Part shown: positions 23,670 through 31,725 of the stretch, one piece after another | Numbering within the stretch: position 1 is the first letter of the stretch | Layout: every line of letters begins with the position of its first letter | NCBI RefSeq assembly: GCF_003346515.1 | Contig: NZ_QQNA01000034.1 | Location: 1-56,088, forward strand | DNA: 56,088 nt | Direction of reading: 5' to 3' | From: Streptomyces corynorhini | GTDB taxonomy: Bacteria; Actinomycetota; Actinomycetes; Streptomycetales; Streptomycetaceae | The notes under the pieces: generated by a model | Seen by the model: only the letters and a program-made list of their open reading frames with translations | Database searches by the model: none | What the model was told of the DNA's origin: nothing | Program-made: the position numbers and the translations under genes

Positions 23670-25130
23670 ATGCCATCCTCGGCCACCGCTCCGGCCGGTT
23701 CCGACGCCCCGCCCCCGGCCTCCGGTTCCGGAGAGCCGACCGGCGGACTCGACCGCTTCTTCAAGATCTCGGAGCGCGGCTCCACAGTCGGTCGTGAGGT
23801 ACGCGGCGGATTCGCCACCTTCTTCGCGATGGCGTACATCATCGTGCTGAACCCGATCATCCTCGGCAGCGCGAAGGACATGTACGGGCACCAGCTCGAC
23901 AACGGGCAGCTGGTCACCGCGACCGTGCTGACCGCCGCCTTCTCCACCCTCCTCATGGGCGTCATCGGCAACGTCCCGATCGCCCTCGCGGCCGGTCTCG
24001 GCGTCAACACGATCGTCGCCCTCCAGCTCGCCCCCCGGATGAGCTGGCCCGACGCCATGGGCATGGTCGTCCTCGCCGGGTTCGTGGTGATGGTGCTGGT
24101 GGCGACCGGGCTGCGCGAGCGCGTGATGAGCGCGGTGCCCACCGGGCTGCGCAAGGGCATCGCGATCGGTATCGGCCTGTTCATCATGCTGATCGGCCTG
24201 GTCGACTCCGGCTTCGTCTCCCGCATCCCGGACGTCGCGCAGACCACCGTCCCGCTCCAGCTCGGCGGCAACGGCCATCTGCACGGCTGGCCGGTCCTGG
24301 TCTTCGCCCTCGGGGTGCTGCTCACGATCGTCCTGATCATCCGCAAGGTGCGGGGCGCGATCCTGATCTCCATCGTCGCGATGACCGTACTCGCGATGAT
24401 CATCGACTCGGTCGTGAAGGTGCCCAGCTGGGGCCTGACCACCCCGAAGTGGCCCGGCAACCCGGTCTCCACCCCCGACTTCGGCCTGTTCTGGCACTTC
24501 AGCCCCTTCGGCGGCTTCGAGAAGGTCGGCGTGCTCACCGGCCTGCTGTTCGTCTTCACCGTGCTGCTGTCCTGCTTCTTCGACGCGATGGGCACGATCC
24601 TCGGCGTCGGCGACGAGGCCAAGCTGATGGACGAGAAGGGCAACCTCCCCGGGATCAACAAGGTCCTCTTCGTGGACGGCATCGCGGTCGCGGCCGGCGG
24701 CGTCGGCTCCGCCTCGGCGAACACCTGCTTCGTGGAGTCCACGGCCGGGGTCGGCGAGGGCGCCAGGACGGGCCTGGCGTCCGTCGTGACCGGCGCGCTC
24801 TTCGCGGTGGCGCTGTTCCTCACGCCGCTGGCGACGATGGTCCCGTCCCAGGCGGCGACGCCCGCCCTGGTGGCGGTCGGCTTCCTGATCCTCGCCGGGT
24901 CCGTACGGGACATCGACTGGAGCGACTTCACCATCGCCGTACCGGCCTTCCTGGCCATGGTGATGATGCCGTTCACCTACTCGATCACCAACGGCATCGG
25001 CATCGGCTTCATCACCTTCAGCGTGCTGCGCCTCGCGACCGGGCGAGGCCGCGAGGTGCCGGTGGCGATGTACGCCGTGTCGGCGGTGTTCGTCTTCTAC
25101 TACGCGATGCCGGCGCTCGGGCTGACGTGA
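23670..25130 (+). CDS. NCS2-family purine permease (AzgA-like)
   Basis: A 486-aa membrane transporter with about twelve or more hydrophobic segments. The N-terminal GLDRFFKISERGSTVGREV and the following FATFFAMAYIIVLNP are hallmarks of the AzgA branch of NCS2, which imports hypoxanthine, guanine or adenine. Later conserved stretches are AAGLGVNTIVAL, a buried DAMGTILGVGDEA and VESTAGVGEGARTGLAS. Start ATG 23670 fits the family after a short Ala/Pro-rich tail. The neighbours give no clue to the exact purine. Confidence 0.9.
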   Translation: MPSSATAPAGSDAPPPASGSGEPTGGLDRFFKISERGSTVGREVRGGFATFFAMAYIIVLNPIILGSAKDMYGHQLDNGQLVTATVLTAAFSTLLMGVIGNVPIALAAGLGVNTIVALQLAPRMSWPDAMGMVVLAGFVVMVLVATGLRERVMSAVPTGLRKGIAIGIGLFIMLIGLVDSGFVSRIPDVAQTTVPLQLGGNGHLHGWPVLVFALGVLLTIVLIIRKVRGAILISIVAMTVLAMIIDSVVKVPSWGLTTPKWPGNPVSTPDFGLFWHFSPFGGFEKVGVLTGLLFVFTVLLSCFFDAMGTILGVGDEAKLMDEKGNLPGINKVLFVDGIAVAAGGVGSASANTCFVESTAGVGEGARTGLASVVTGALFAVALFLTPLATMVPSQAATPALVAVGFLILAGSVRDIDWSDFTIAVPAFLAMVMMPFTYSITNGIGIGFITFSVLRLATGRGREVPVAMYAVSAVFVFYYAMPALGLT

Positions 25131-25157
25131 CCCGGCCGGGGCCGGGGCCCCGCCGCG

Positions 25158-25346
25158 TCACTCCGTTGCCACTCCGTAGAACTTCTCCGTCTCGTCGACC
25201 GCCACCTTGAAGCGTTCGTCGAAGTCATCGCGAATGAGCGTCTGGGCCACATAGTCCTGGACGCTCATTCCGCGTCTGGCGGCGTGCTGCCGTATCCGGT
25301 CGAGCAGCTCACCGTCTATCCGCAGGCTGAGCACTGTCGATCCCAT
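25158..25346 (-). CDS. Ribbon-helix-helix (CopG/Arc-like) small DNA-binding protein
   Basis: A 62-aa protein. STVLSLRIDGELLDRIRQHA gives the beta strand and first helix of a ribbon-helix-helix fold. RRGMSVQDYVAQTLI gives the second helix. The last 20 residues are acidic and may contact a partner. No toxin gene is adjacent, so an antitoxin role is not supported. Convergent with the permease. Start ATG 25346. Confidence 0.75.
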   Translation of the reverse strand: MGSTVLSLRIDGELLDRIRQHAARRGMSVQDYVAQTLIRDDFDERFKVAVDETEKFYGVATE

Positions 25347-25398
25347 ACGGACCAGGTTCGGGGGTGATAGTGGCTCGTCGTGTCACTTTCCGGAGCAA

Positions 25399-25452
25399 GC
25401 TCACTCGTAAGAGTGAGCGCGCGGCGCGGTACGGGCCGCCACGGCGGCCCGT
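25399..25452. other. Two adjacent hairpins
   Basis: GCTCACTC-GTAA-GAGTGAGC (25399-25418) and ACGGGCCGCC-AC-GGCGGCCCGT (25431-25452) are both perfect inverted repeats. They lie between the start of the RHH gene and the MarR gene, which point away from each other, so operator function is as plausible as termination. Confidence 0.55.
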
Positions 25453-25551
25453 GAGCGGCCGCCGGAAGCCCCGGAAGCCCGTCGGAAGGCCGTCCGGTGT
25501 CTGCCGGACGCCTGTCTGACGGGGGCTTGTCCTTCCGGTGGTATTTAGCAT

Positions 25552-25567
25552 GGGTAATGAGTTAACC
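25552..25567. promoter_or_regulatory. Candidate MarR operator
   Basis: GGGTAA-TGAG-TTAACC is a near-palindrome (five of six pairs) in an AT-rich stretch just before the marR start at 25576. MarR proteins usually bind such sites and repress their own operon. The assignment is by position only. Confidence 0.4.
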
Positions 25568-25575
25568 TAACAAAC

Positions 25576-26022
25576 ATGTCTGACCTGCCCCACGACGACG
25601 ACAACGAGAACGCCGCCGCCGTGAACGCTCTCCGCTCCGCCGTCATGCGGCTGGGCCGGCGTCTGAAGCACCAGCGTGTGGACGAGTCGCTGAGCCCGAC
25701 CGAGATGTCGGTGCTGGGCACCCTCGCCCGCTGTGGCTCGGCCACCCCGGGTGAGCTGGCCCGCAAGGAGCATGTGCAGCCACCGTCGATGACCCGCATC
25801 GTCGCGCTGCTCGAAGCGAAGGGTCTCGTCAGGCTGGAGCCGCACCCCGACGACCGTCGGCAGAAGGTGGTCAGCCAGACCGAACAGGCCGAGGCGATGC
25901 TCGAAGAGAGCCGCCGCAAGCGCAACGTCTGGCTGGCGTCCCTCGCCGAGGGCCTGGACGAGGACGAGTGGGCGAAGCTGCGCGCTGCCGCCCCCGTACT
26001 GGAGAAGCTCGCCCACTTGTAA
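25576..26022 (+). CDS. MarR-family transcriptional regulator
   Basis: A 148-aa winged-helix regulator. The core reads LSPTEMSVLGTLARCG, ATPGELARKEHVQPPSMTRI and VALLEAKGLVRLEPHPDDRR, the standard MarR recognition helix and wing. It lies 29 bases upstream of an MFS exporter on the same strand, a common arrangement in which MarR represses the transporter and a small molecule relieves repression. A candidate operator overlaps its promoter. Confidence 0.9.
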   Translation: MSDLPHDDDNENAAAVNALRSAVMRLGRRLKHQRVDESLSPTEMSVLGTLARCGSATPGELARKEHVQPPSMTRIVALLEAKGLVRLEPHPDDRRQKVVSQTEQAEAMLEESRRKRNVWLASLAEGLDEDEWAKLRAAAPVLEKLAHL

Positions 26023-26051
26023 TCCGCGCGCCGTAAGGAGGCGAACCCCCA

Positions 26052-27617
26052 TTGAGTACGGGATCCGGAGCAGACTCCGCCCCCGCACCGAAATCCACCC
26101 ACGACAGCACCACGCACGACAGCACCACGCACCACAGCACCGCCCATGACGGCACCATCCACGACGGCCCGAGCGGGCCCGGGGCCACGACGCCCGGGGC
26201 CATCACACCCGAGGCCGTCATACCCGACGTCACCACCTCCGACGAACCGGTCGAGGCACCCGAGACGTACGACGCCGGGACCAGCGACAGCAGCAGCGGT
26301 AGCGACAGCGCCAGCGGTAGCGACAGCAGCAGTGGAAGCACCGGAAGCACCTTCTCGTCGCTGAAGATCCGCAATTACCGGCTGTTCGCGACCGGCGCCG
26401 TCGTCTCCAACATCGGTACGTGGATGTCCCGCATCACCCAGGACTGGCTGGTCCTCAGCCTCACCGGGTCATCGGCGGCCGTCGGCATCACGACAGCCCT
26501 CCAGTTCCTGCCGATGCTCCTCTTCGGTCTGTACGGCGGAGTCATCGCCGACCGCTACCCGAAGCGTCAGCTCCTGCTCGTCACCCAGAGCGCGATGGCG
26601 GTGTGCGGGATCTCCCTCGCCGTACTGACCCTCTCCGGACACGTCCAGGTCTGGCACGTCTATCTGATCGCGTTCATGCTCGGCATGGTCACGGTCATCG
26701 ACAACCCCACCCGGCAGTCCTTCGTCTCCGAGATGGTCGGCCCTGACCAGCTGCGCAACGCGGTCAGTCTCAACTCGGCCAACTTCCAGTCCGCCCGGCT
26801 CATCGGCCCGGCGGTGGCCGGCGTACTGATCACCACGGTCGGCAGCGGCTGGGCCTTCATGCTGAACGGTCTGTCCTTCATCGCCCCGCTGACCGGACTC
26901 CTCCTGATGCGGCAGCACGAGCTGCACAAGTCCGTCCTCGTCCCGCGCGGAAAGGGCCAGCTCAGAGAGGGGCTGCGCTATGTGCGCGGACGCCCCGAGC
27001 TGATCTGGCCCATCGTCCTGGTCGGGTTCATCGGCACCTTCGGCTTCAACTTCCCGATCTGGCTGACGGCCTTCGCCCACGAGATCTTCCACGGCGGCGC
27101 CGGGATGTACGCCTTCTTCAACATCCTCATGGCGGCGGGCTCCCTCGCGGGCGCCCTGCTCTCCGCCCGCCGCCGCTCCAGCCGGATCCGGATGCTGGTG
27201 CTCGCGGCGATCGGCTTCGGGCTGCTGGAGATCCTGGTCTCCGTCTCGCCGTCCGTCTGGCTGTTCTCGCTGCTGCTCCTGCCGATCGGCATGATCGGCC
27301 TGACGGTCAACGTCAGCGCCAACACGAGCGTCCAGATGGCCTGCGACCCGGAGATGCGCGGCCGGGTGATGAGCCTCTACATGATGGTCTTCGTCGGCGG
27401 CACTCCCATAGGCGGCCCGCTCCTCGGCTGGGTCACCGACACCTACGGCGCCCGCATCGGCTTCGCCACGGGCGGCGTGGTCTCCCTGCTCGCGGCGGCG
27501 GCCGTCGGTCTGGTGCTGACCCGGCTGGCGGGGGTACGGCTGAAGGTCGACCTGCGCGGGGGACGCCCGCACATGGAGTTCGTACCGAAGGAACGGGAGC
27601 TGGCTACGGCCGCGTGA
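26052..27617 (+). CDS. MFS exporter (DHA3/EntS-like)
   Basis: A 521-aa permease. The first ~100 residues are hydrophilic and repetitive (THDSTTHDSTTHHSTAHDG, then SGSDSASGSDSSSGS), an unusual cytoplasmic tail. Then FSSLKIRNYRLFATGAVVSN begins the membrane part, which has about twelve helices and the loop GGVIADRYPKRQLL. Start is TTG 26052 with AAGGAG 11 bases upstream. This subfamily exports drugs or siderophores. It forms an operon with marR before it and overlaps the truncated thpR after it by four bases. Confidence 0.88.
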   Translation: MSTGSGADSAPAPKSTHDSTTHDSTTHHSTAHDGTIHDGPSGPGATTPGAITPEAVIPDVTTSDEPVEAPETYDAGTSDSSSGSDSASGSDSSSGSTGSTFSSLKIRNYRLFATGAVVSNIGTWMSRITQDWLVLSLTGSSAAVGITTALQFLPMLLFGLYGGVIADRYPKRQLLLVTQSAMAVCGISLAVLTLSGHVQVWHVYLIAFMLGMVTVIDNPTRQSFVSEMVGPDQLRNAVSLNSANFQSARLIGPAVAGVLITTVGSGWAFMLNGLSFIAPLTGLLLMRQHELHKSVLVPRGKGQLREGLRYVRGRPELIWPIVLVGFIGTFGFNFPIWLTAFAHEIFHGGAGMYAFFNILMAAGSLAGALLSARRRSSRIRMLVLAAIGFGLLEILVSVSPSVWLFSLLLLPIGMIGLTVNVSANTSVQMACDPEMRGRVMSLYMMVFVGGTPIGGPLLGWVTDTYGARIGFATGGVVSLLAAAAVGLVLTRLAGVRLKVDLRGGRPHMEFVPKERELATAA

Positions 27618-28015
27618 GCCGGGCCCTGTGGGCCGGGGCGGCCGGGGGCACCGCTGAGCTGTGCCTGCTCGCGGCGCGCGCCGACGCCGCCGCGCGCCGG
27701 GCCGGGGCGCCGATGAGCGAGCCCCGCCACCGCTACCGTCCGCACCTCACGCCCGCCCGCGACCGCAAGGGCGCGCACGTGGACCTCCAGCCGTACGCCG
27801 AGGCGCTGCGCGGCTTCGAGGGCGGCGCGTGGGAGGTCGGCGAGCTGGCCCTCGTCCACAGCCGTCTGCCGGTCTCGCGGGAGCCCCCCGCGCCCGGGGG
27901 CGCGGGGGCGCCGGGGGAGCGGCCCTCGTACGAGACGATCGCGCGCTGTCGCCTGGGCCGGTCCTGGCGCGGCCACGACCCCCCGGGCGACGGGACTGTC
28001 GGCGGTGGCCGTTAG
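27614..28015 (+). pseudogene. thpR: N-terminally truncated 2'-5' RNA ligase/cyclic phosphodiesterase (ThpR)
   Basis: The 133-aa product matches only the second half of ThpR, a ~190-aa enzyme of the 2H phosphoesterase family. It has the second catalytic motif RPHLTPAR and the conserved GAWEVGELALVHSRLP and YETIARC segments. The first HxT motif and the N-terminal strands, about 60-90 residues, are missing. The GTG start overlaps the stop of the exporter by four bases (GTGA). The enzyme needs both motifs, so this product should be inactive. A deletion that fused the 3' part to the exporter operon is the likely cause. Confidence 0.7.
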
Positions 28016-28024
28016 GCTCGGAGA

Positions 28025-28111
28025 GTGGACCCCAAAACCCGTAACCGCATCATGGCCGGTGTGCTCGTGCTGATGTTCGCGATCATCGCCGTGGCAGCCG
28101 CCGTTGGTTAG
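28025..28111 (+). CDS. 28-aa single-helix membrane peptide
   Basis: A GTG-started peptide with N-terminus VDPKTRNRIM and a 17-residue hydrophobic helix to the end (MFAIIAVAAAVG). It begins nine bases after the thpR remnant. Peptides of this type next to an MFS exporter and ThpR are conserved in Streptomyces; I recall them annotated as 'SGM_5486 family transporter-associated protein'. It probably sits in the membrane beside the exporter. Confidence 0.7.
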   Translation: MDPKTRNRIMAGVLVLMFAIIAVAAAVG

Positions 28112-28211
28112 GGTCTTTCGTTTGGATCAGGCCGGATCAGGGAGCGGTGCAGGACCCCGCGAGCCCGGCGTCATCCGAGCGAGAGGCCCTGGCTCCGGGG
28201 CGTGACGCGCT

Positions 28212-29084
28212 TCAGGCGGTCGCGCCCTCGTCCGCCAGGAACGGGCGCAGCAGCGTGAGCAGGGCGCGCGGCCGGTGCAGCGGGATGATGTGGCCGCAGT
28301 CCTCGATGAGGTGTGCGGTGAGATCGTCGGTGAACGGGCGGAGCTGGCGTTCCAGCGCGGCGCCGACGGGCTGGGATCCCAGCGCCATGGTCGGCACCGT
28401 CAGGCGGGCGGCGGCAACGGCCTGTTCGATCTGCGCGGCGCTCTCGGGCAGGGCCCGGTAGTACGAGAACGCGCGGCTCAACGCCTCGCGGCCGGTGTAC
28501 GCGCGGACGAAGGCGTCCCGGACGGCGGGGCGCACTCCCTCGCCGAGCGTGCCGTTCCGCAGAAACCAGTCGACGTAAGCGTCCTCGTGTCCCTCCAGCA
28601 CGGTCTCGGCGAGGCCGGGCGCGGCGGAATGGAAGCCGAACCACCACGGCGGCCCGCCGGCGAGGAAGTCCTCGGCACCGGGCAGCCTGCCCAGCAGGGA
28701 CTCCATGACGACCAAGCGCCGGACGAGACCGGGGTGGCGCAGGGCGAGGAGGAAGGCCGGCGGGGTGCCCGCGTCAATGCCCACCACCGCGGCCGAGGAC
28801 ACGCCGAGCGCGGCGAGAAGCGCCGCGGCGTCCTCGGCCAGGGTGCCCGCGTCGTATCCGGAGGTGGCCCGGCTGCTGGCGCCGAACCCGCGCAGGTCCG
28901 GCGCGATGACGCGGTGGCTGCCGGACAGCTCGGCCATGACGTCCGTCCACAGCTCCCAGGTGTGCGGGAAGCCGTGCAGCAACAGGACGGCCGGGCCTGA
29001 TCCGGCGAGGGCGACGTTCAGCTCGACGCCGTTGACGGGGACGCGACGCAGCTCGGGCAGGGGCTCGGGCGCAGACTCTGGCAT
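28212..29084 (-). CDS. Alpha/beta hydrolase, epoxide-hydrolase-like
   Basis: A 290-aa hydrolase. LLLHGFPHTWELW is the oxyanion-hole region. The nucleophile elbow reads VVGIDAGTPPA, with Asp in place of Ser as in epoxide hydrolases and dehalogenases. A catalytic His probably lies in EDCGHIIPLHRP near the C-terminus. A cap domain rich in Trp and Phe lies between. ATG 29084 has GGAG six bases upstream. It is divergent from HxlR, whose product is its likely regulator. The substrate is unknown. Confidence 0.85.
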   Translation of the reverse strand: MPESAPEPLPELRRVPVNGVELNVALAGSGPAVLLLHGFPHTWELWTDVMAELSGSHRVIAPDLRGFGASSRATSGYDAGTLAEDAAALLAALGVSSAAVVGIDAGTPPAFLLALRHPGLVRRLVVMESLLGRLPGAEDFLAGGPPWWFGFHSAAPGLAETVLEGHEDAYVDWFLRNGTLGEGVRPAVRDAFVRAYTGREALSRAFSYYRALPESAAQIEQAVAAARLTVPTMALGSQPVGAALERQLRPFTDDLTAHLIEDCGHIIPLHRPRALLTLLRPFLADEGATA

Positions 29085-29192
29085 GGAGGGCTCCAGGAGG
29101 GGAGGGGCGGTGAGGAATGGTGACAGGGTCACCGTAGGGAACTAGCCTGGTCCTCCCAAGACGGCACTTTTCCTTCAGGTGGTGAGCCCCGG

Positions 29193-29660
29193 GTGACCAC
29201 GTCGAGTACCGGCGCACCGAGCCGACGGCCCGGTGACCGCGGTGACCTGCTGGATCCGTGCTGCCCGACCCGTCAATTGCTGGACCGCGTCGGCACCAAG
29301 TGGACATCGATGGTGGTCAAGATGCTGGCCGAACACGCTCCGGGCGAGCTGCGCTTCGCGGAGCTGCGGCGTCTTGTCCCTGGCATCTCCCAGAAGATGC
29401 TGTCCGTCACCCTGCGGAGCCTGGTCCGCGACGGCCTGGTCGCGCGCCGAGTGGAACCCACTGTGCCGCCCGCCGTCCACTACAGGCTCACCGAGCTGGG
29501 GCTGTCCCTCGAAGAGCCGCTCGCCGCCCTGCGGGTGTGGGCCGAGACGCACATGCCGGAGATCGACCGGAACAACCGGCTCGCCCTCGCCGACGAGTCG
29601 TCCCCGAGCCAGGACGTGGCGCGCGAGGATCCGGGCGCACCGGGCACAGCCGCTCGTTGA
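29193..29660 (+). CDS. HxlR-family transcriptional regulator
   Basis: A 155-aa winged-helix regulator. The typical features are CPTRQLLDRVGTKWTSMVV near residue 25, then LRFAELRRLVPGISQKML (recognition helix) and LVRDGLVARRVEPTVPP (wing). Start GTG 29193. It is divergent from the hydrolase, 108 bases away, and probably controls it. Two cysteines (DPCCPT) near the N-terminus could serve as redox or metal sensors, as reported for some family members. Confidence 0.88.
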   Translation: MTTSSTGAPSRRPGDRGDLLDPCCPTRQLLDRVGTKWTSMVVKMLAEHAPGELRFAELRRLVPGISQKMLSVTLRSLVRDGLVARRVEPTVPPAVHYRLTELGLSLEEPLAALRVWAETHMPEIDRNNRLALADESSPSQDVAREDPGAPGTAAR

Positions 29661-29677
29661 CGCCCGCCACGAGGACG

Positions 29678-29735
29678 TACGTATGTGAGACGTACGTATG
29701 TGAGGACGTACATATGTGGGGTATGTACGTAGGTG
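29678..29735. repeat. Imperfect tandem repeats of ACGTACGTATGTGAG
   Basis: Three copies of a 14-16 base unit based on GACGTACGTATGTGAG, the last degenerate, follow the HxlR stop. Each carries the self-complementary TACGTA, so the tract can also fold. It precedes a terminator. Confidence 0.7.
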
Positions 29736-29744
29736 CTGTCGTCA

Positions 29745-29794
29745 GGCCCGCCCCGGCCGCACAGCGATGAGCGCGGGTGCGGCCGGGGCGGGCC
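29745..29794. terminator. Bidirectional terminator, 18-bp perfect stem
   Basis: GGCCCGCCCCGGCCGCAC (29745-29762) pairs perfectly with 29777-29794 over 18 bp, loop of 14 bases. It lies between the convergent HxlR and aldo/keto reductase genes. Confidence 0.9.
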
Positions 29795-29821
29795 TGTACG
29801 ACCGGGTGAACGCCTCACGTA

Positions 29822-30805
29822 CTACCAGGCGAACGCCTCCGGGGACGGCCCCGGGCCCGGGAAGATCTCGTCCAGCGAGGACAGGACCTCCTCCGACAGC
29901 TCCAGCTCGATCGCCCGCAGCGCCGACTCCAACTGCCCGGCCGTGCGCGGTCCGACGATCGGGCCCGTCACGCCGGGACGCGTGAGCAGCCAGGCCAGAG
30001 CCGCCTCGCCCGGGTCGATGCCGTGCTTGTCGAGCAGGTCCTCGTACGCCTCCAGCTGCGCGCGCAGCGGCGAGTCGGCCAGCCGGTCGGCCGACCGGCT
30101 GCCCGAGGCGCCCTCGCGCTCCTTGCGGATCGCGCCGCCCAGCAGCCCGCTGCCCAGCGGCGACCACGGGATGACCCCGAGGCCGTACTCCTGGGCCGCC
30201 GGGATCACCTCCATCTCGGCGCGGCGCTCGACGAGGTTGTAGAGGCACTGCTCGCTGACCAGGCCGTTCGAGCCGAGACGGCGGGCCGTCTCGTTGGTCT
30301 GGGCGATCTTCCAGCCGGGGAAGTTGGAGGAGCCCGCGTAGAGGATCTTGCCCTGCTGGATCAGGGTGTCGATGGCCTGCCAGATCTCCTCGACCGGGGT
30401 GGCGCGGTCGATGTGGTGGAACTGGTACAGGTCGATGTGGTCGGTCTGCAGCCGCTTGAGGCTGGCGTCGACCGCGCGGCGGATGTTGAGGGCCGAGAGC
30501 TTGTCGTGGTTGGGCCACGCGTCGCCGTCGGCGGCCATGTTCCCGTAGACCTTGGTGGCGAGCACGACCTTGTCGCGGCGGTCGCCGCCCTTGGCGAACC
30601 AGGTGCCGAGGATCTCCTCCGTACGGCCCTTGTTCTCGCCCCACCCGTAGACATTGGCGGTGTCGAAGAAATTGATACCCGCGTCGAGAGCGGCGTCCAT
30701 GATGGCGTGACTGTCGGCCTCATTGGTGAGAGGCCCGAAGTTCATCGTCCCGAGGACGAGTCGGCTGACCTTGAGTCCGGTGCGTCCGAGCTGCGTGTAC
30801 TTCAT
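29822..30805 (-). CDS. Aldo/keto reductase
   Basis: A 327-aa NADPH-dependent reductase of the (beta/alpha)8 fold. The start MKYTQLGRTGLKVSRLVLGT is typical. The catalytic tetrad is visible as Asp and Tyr in NFFDTANVYGWGENKG, Lys in VLATKVYG and His in YQFHHID. The cofactor-binding end motif is GVTGPIVGPRT. Start ATG 30805. It is probably cytosolic and acts on a carbonyl compound not predictable from sequence. Confidence 0.92.
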   Translation of the reverse strand: MKYTQLGRTGLKVSRLVLGTMNFGPLTNEADSHAIMDAALDAGINFFDTANVYGWGENKGRTEEILGTWFAKGGDRRDKVVLATKVYGNMAADGDAWPNHDKLSALNIRRAVDASLKRLQTDHIDLYQFHHIDRATPVEEIWQAIDTLIQQGKILYAGSSNFPGWKIAQTNETARRLGSNGLVSEQCLYNLVERRAEMEVIPAAQEYGLGVIPWSPLGSGLLGGAIRKEREGASGSRSADRLADSPLRAQLEAYEDLLDKHGIDPGEAALAWLLTRPGVTGPIVGPRTAGQLESALRAIELELSEEVLSSLDEIFPGPGPSPEAFAW

Positions 30806-31222
30806 GACTCCACACCCAACTCGTTCGAGCGCACTCGAAGCAAGAGCGAATACGCCTTGTGGCGGCCTGTTGTCGTCGGTCCGAAGGGGGTGGAGGCCGC
30901 TCGCTTGAGTTCACCCTTGAGGCCACCTGGGGTCCCCCTGAGGTCACCCCCGAGGTCACCCCTGAAGTCCCCCTGAGGTCGTCCACGTGTGAGTGATCTC
31001 GAATCAGTCGATCGGCTGCTTTCAGGCCATTGTCGGCTGTTTGCGCATGATGACCCCTTTCTGTGATCAACCTTCACTCCGAGTGACCGGGCGTGGGGCC
31101 GCTCACCAGGCACTCGGCCGGCGGTGTTCGACCACTGGTGGCTGAGCGTGGCCCTCATGCCCGTCCGTCTTCGCACCGCGTTTTCGTACCGCGTCTTCGT
31201 ACCCGGAACATCGGAGGTTCCC
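30806..31222. other. Intergenic region with CCCCTGAGGTC repeats
   Basis: About 417 bases between divergent genes. From 30902 to 30982 the motif CCCCTGAGGTC or a near copy recurs about six times with 10-14 base spacing. The rest shows no gene. Promoters for both genes must lie here, but I cannot place them. Confidence 0.5.
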
Positions 31223-31561
31223 TTGATCACTCGTACGCGACACACCCTCGCCGCCGTCGCCGCGACGCTCGCTCTCGGCGCGGGCGGGCTGCTGACCGCG
31301 GCGGCACCGGCCACGGCCGCCGCACCGCGGGCCCAGGCCCCGGCCGCGCTCAGCTGTACGCACCAGCTCCTGACCGGAAGTGGCGGCCACAAGGGCGCGG
31401 CCATCACGTGCCAGGGGTCCACCTTCACGGGCGTCATCGACTGCAAGAAGGGCGATCTCGTCTACCGGCACTTCGGCAACCGGGCCGCTTCGGGCGGTAC
31501 GTCCACGGTCTGGTGCGACCTCGGGGCCCAGGTCGTCTTCGCGGGCGGAACCCCCTCATGA
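31223..31561 (+). CDS. Small secreted protein
   Basis: A 112-aa protein beginning at TTG 31223 with GGAGG five bases upstream. The Sec signal peptide (ITRTRHTLAAVAATLAL...) ends near ATAAA, residue 33. The mature ~75 residues contain four cysteines (LSCTH, ITCQG, IDCKKG, VWCDLG) spaced as if forming two disulfides, and an otherwise small, Gly/Ser-rich fold. No family recognised. Confidence 0.75.
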   Translation: MITRTRHTLAAVAATLALGAGGLLTAAAPATAAAPRAQAPAALSCTHQLLTGSGGHKGAAITCQGSTFTGVIDCKKGDLVYRHFGNRAASGGTSTVWCDLGAQVVFAGGTPS

Positions 31562-31655
31562 GGTGCTCACGAGGTGCTCATGCGGTCCGCATGGGGTCCT
31601 CGTGAGGTCCTCGTGAGGTCCGCATGAGGTCCGCATGAGGTAGCGGTAGCGGATC
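31555..31655. repeat. Tandem GAGGTCCGCAT/GAGGTCCTCGT repeats
   Basis: Seven to eight copies of a ~12-base unit (CATGAGGTCCG, CGTGAGGTCCT, CATGAGGTGCT) run from the stop of the secreted protein into the convergent spacer. They resemble the repeats upstream of the same gene (around 30902-30982). Confidence 0.65.
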
Positions 31656-31725
31656 GCTACGACTCCGTCCCTGCCCTGACGGTCGGCGGGCCGTCAGGAC
31701 AGGGCGTCGAGGGCGGCGGCTCGGG

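Noticed and set aside
25158..25346. RHH protein as an antitoxin
   Set aside because: No toxin-sized gene lies next to it; the neighbours are a permease and a MarR gene.
28212..29132. Longer start for the hydrolase at 29132
   Set aside because: The ATG at 29084 has a better-placed GGAG site and the extra 16 residues are not family-like.
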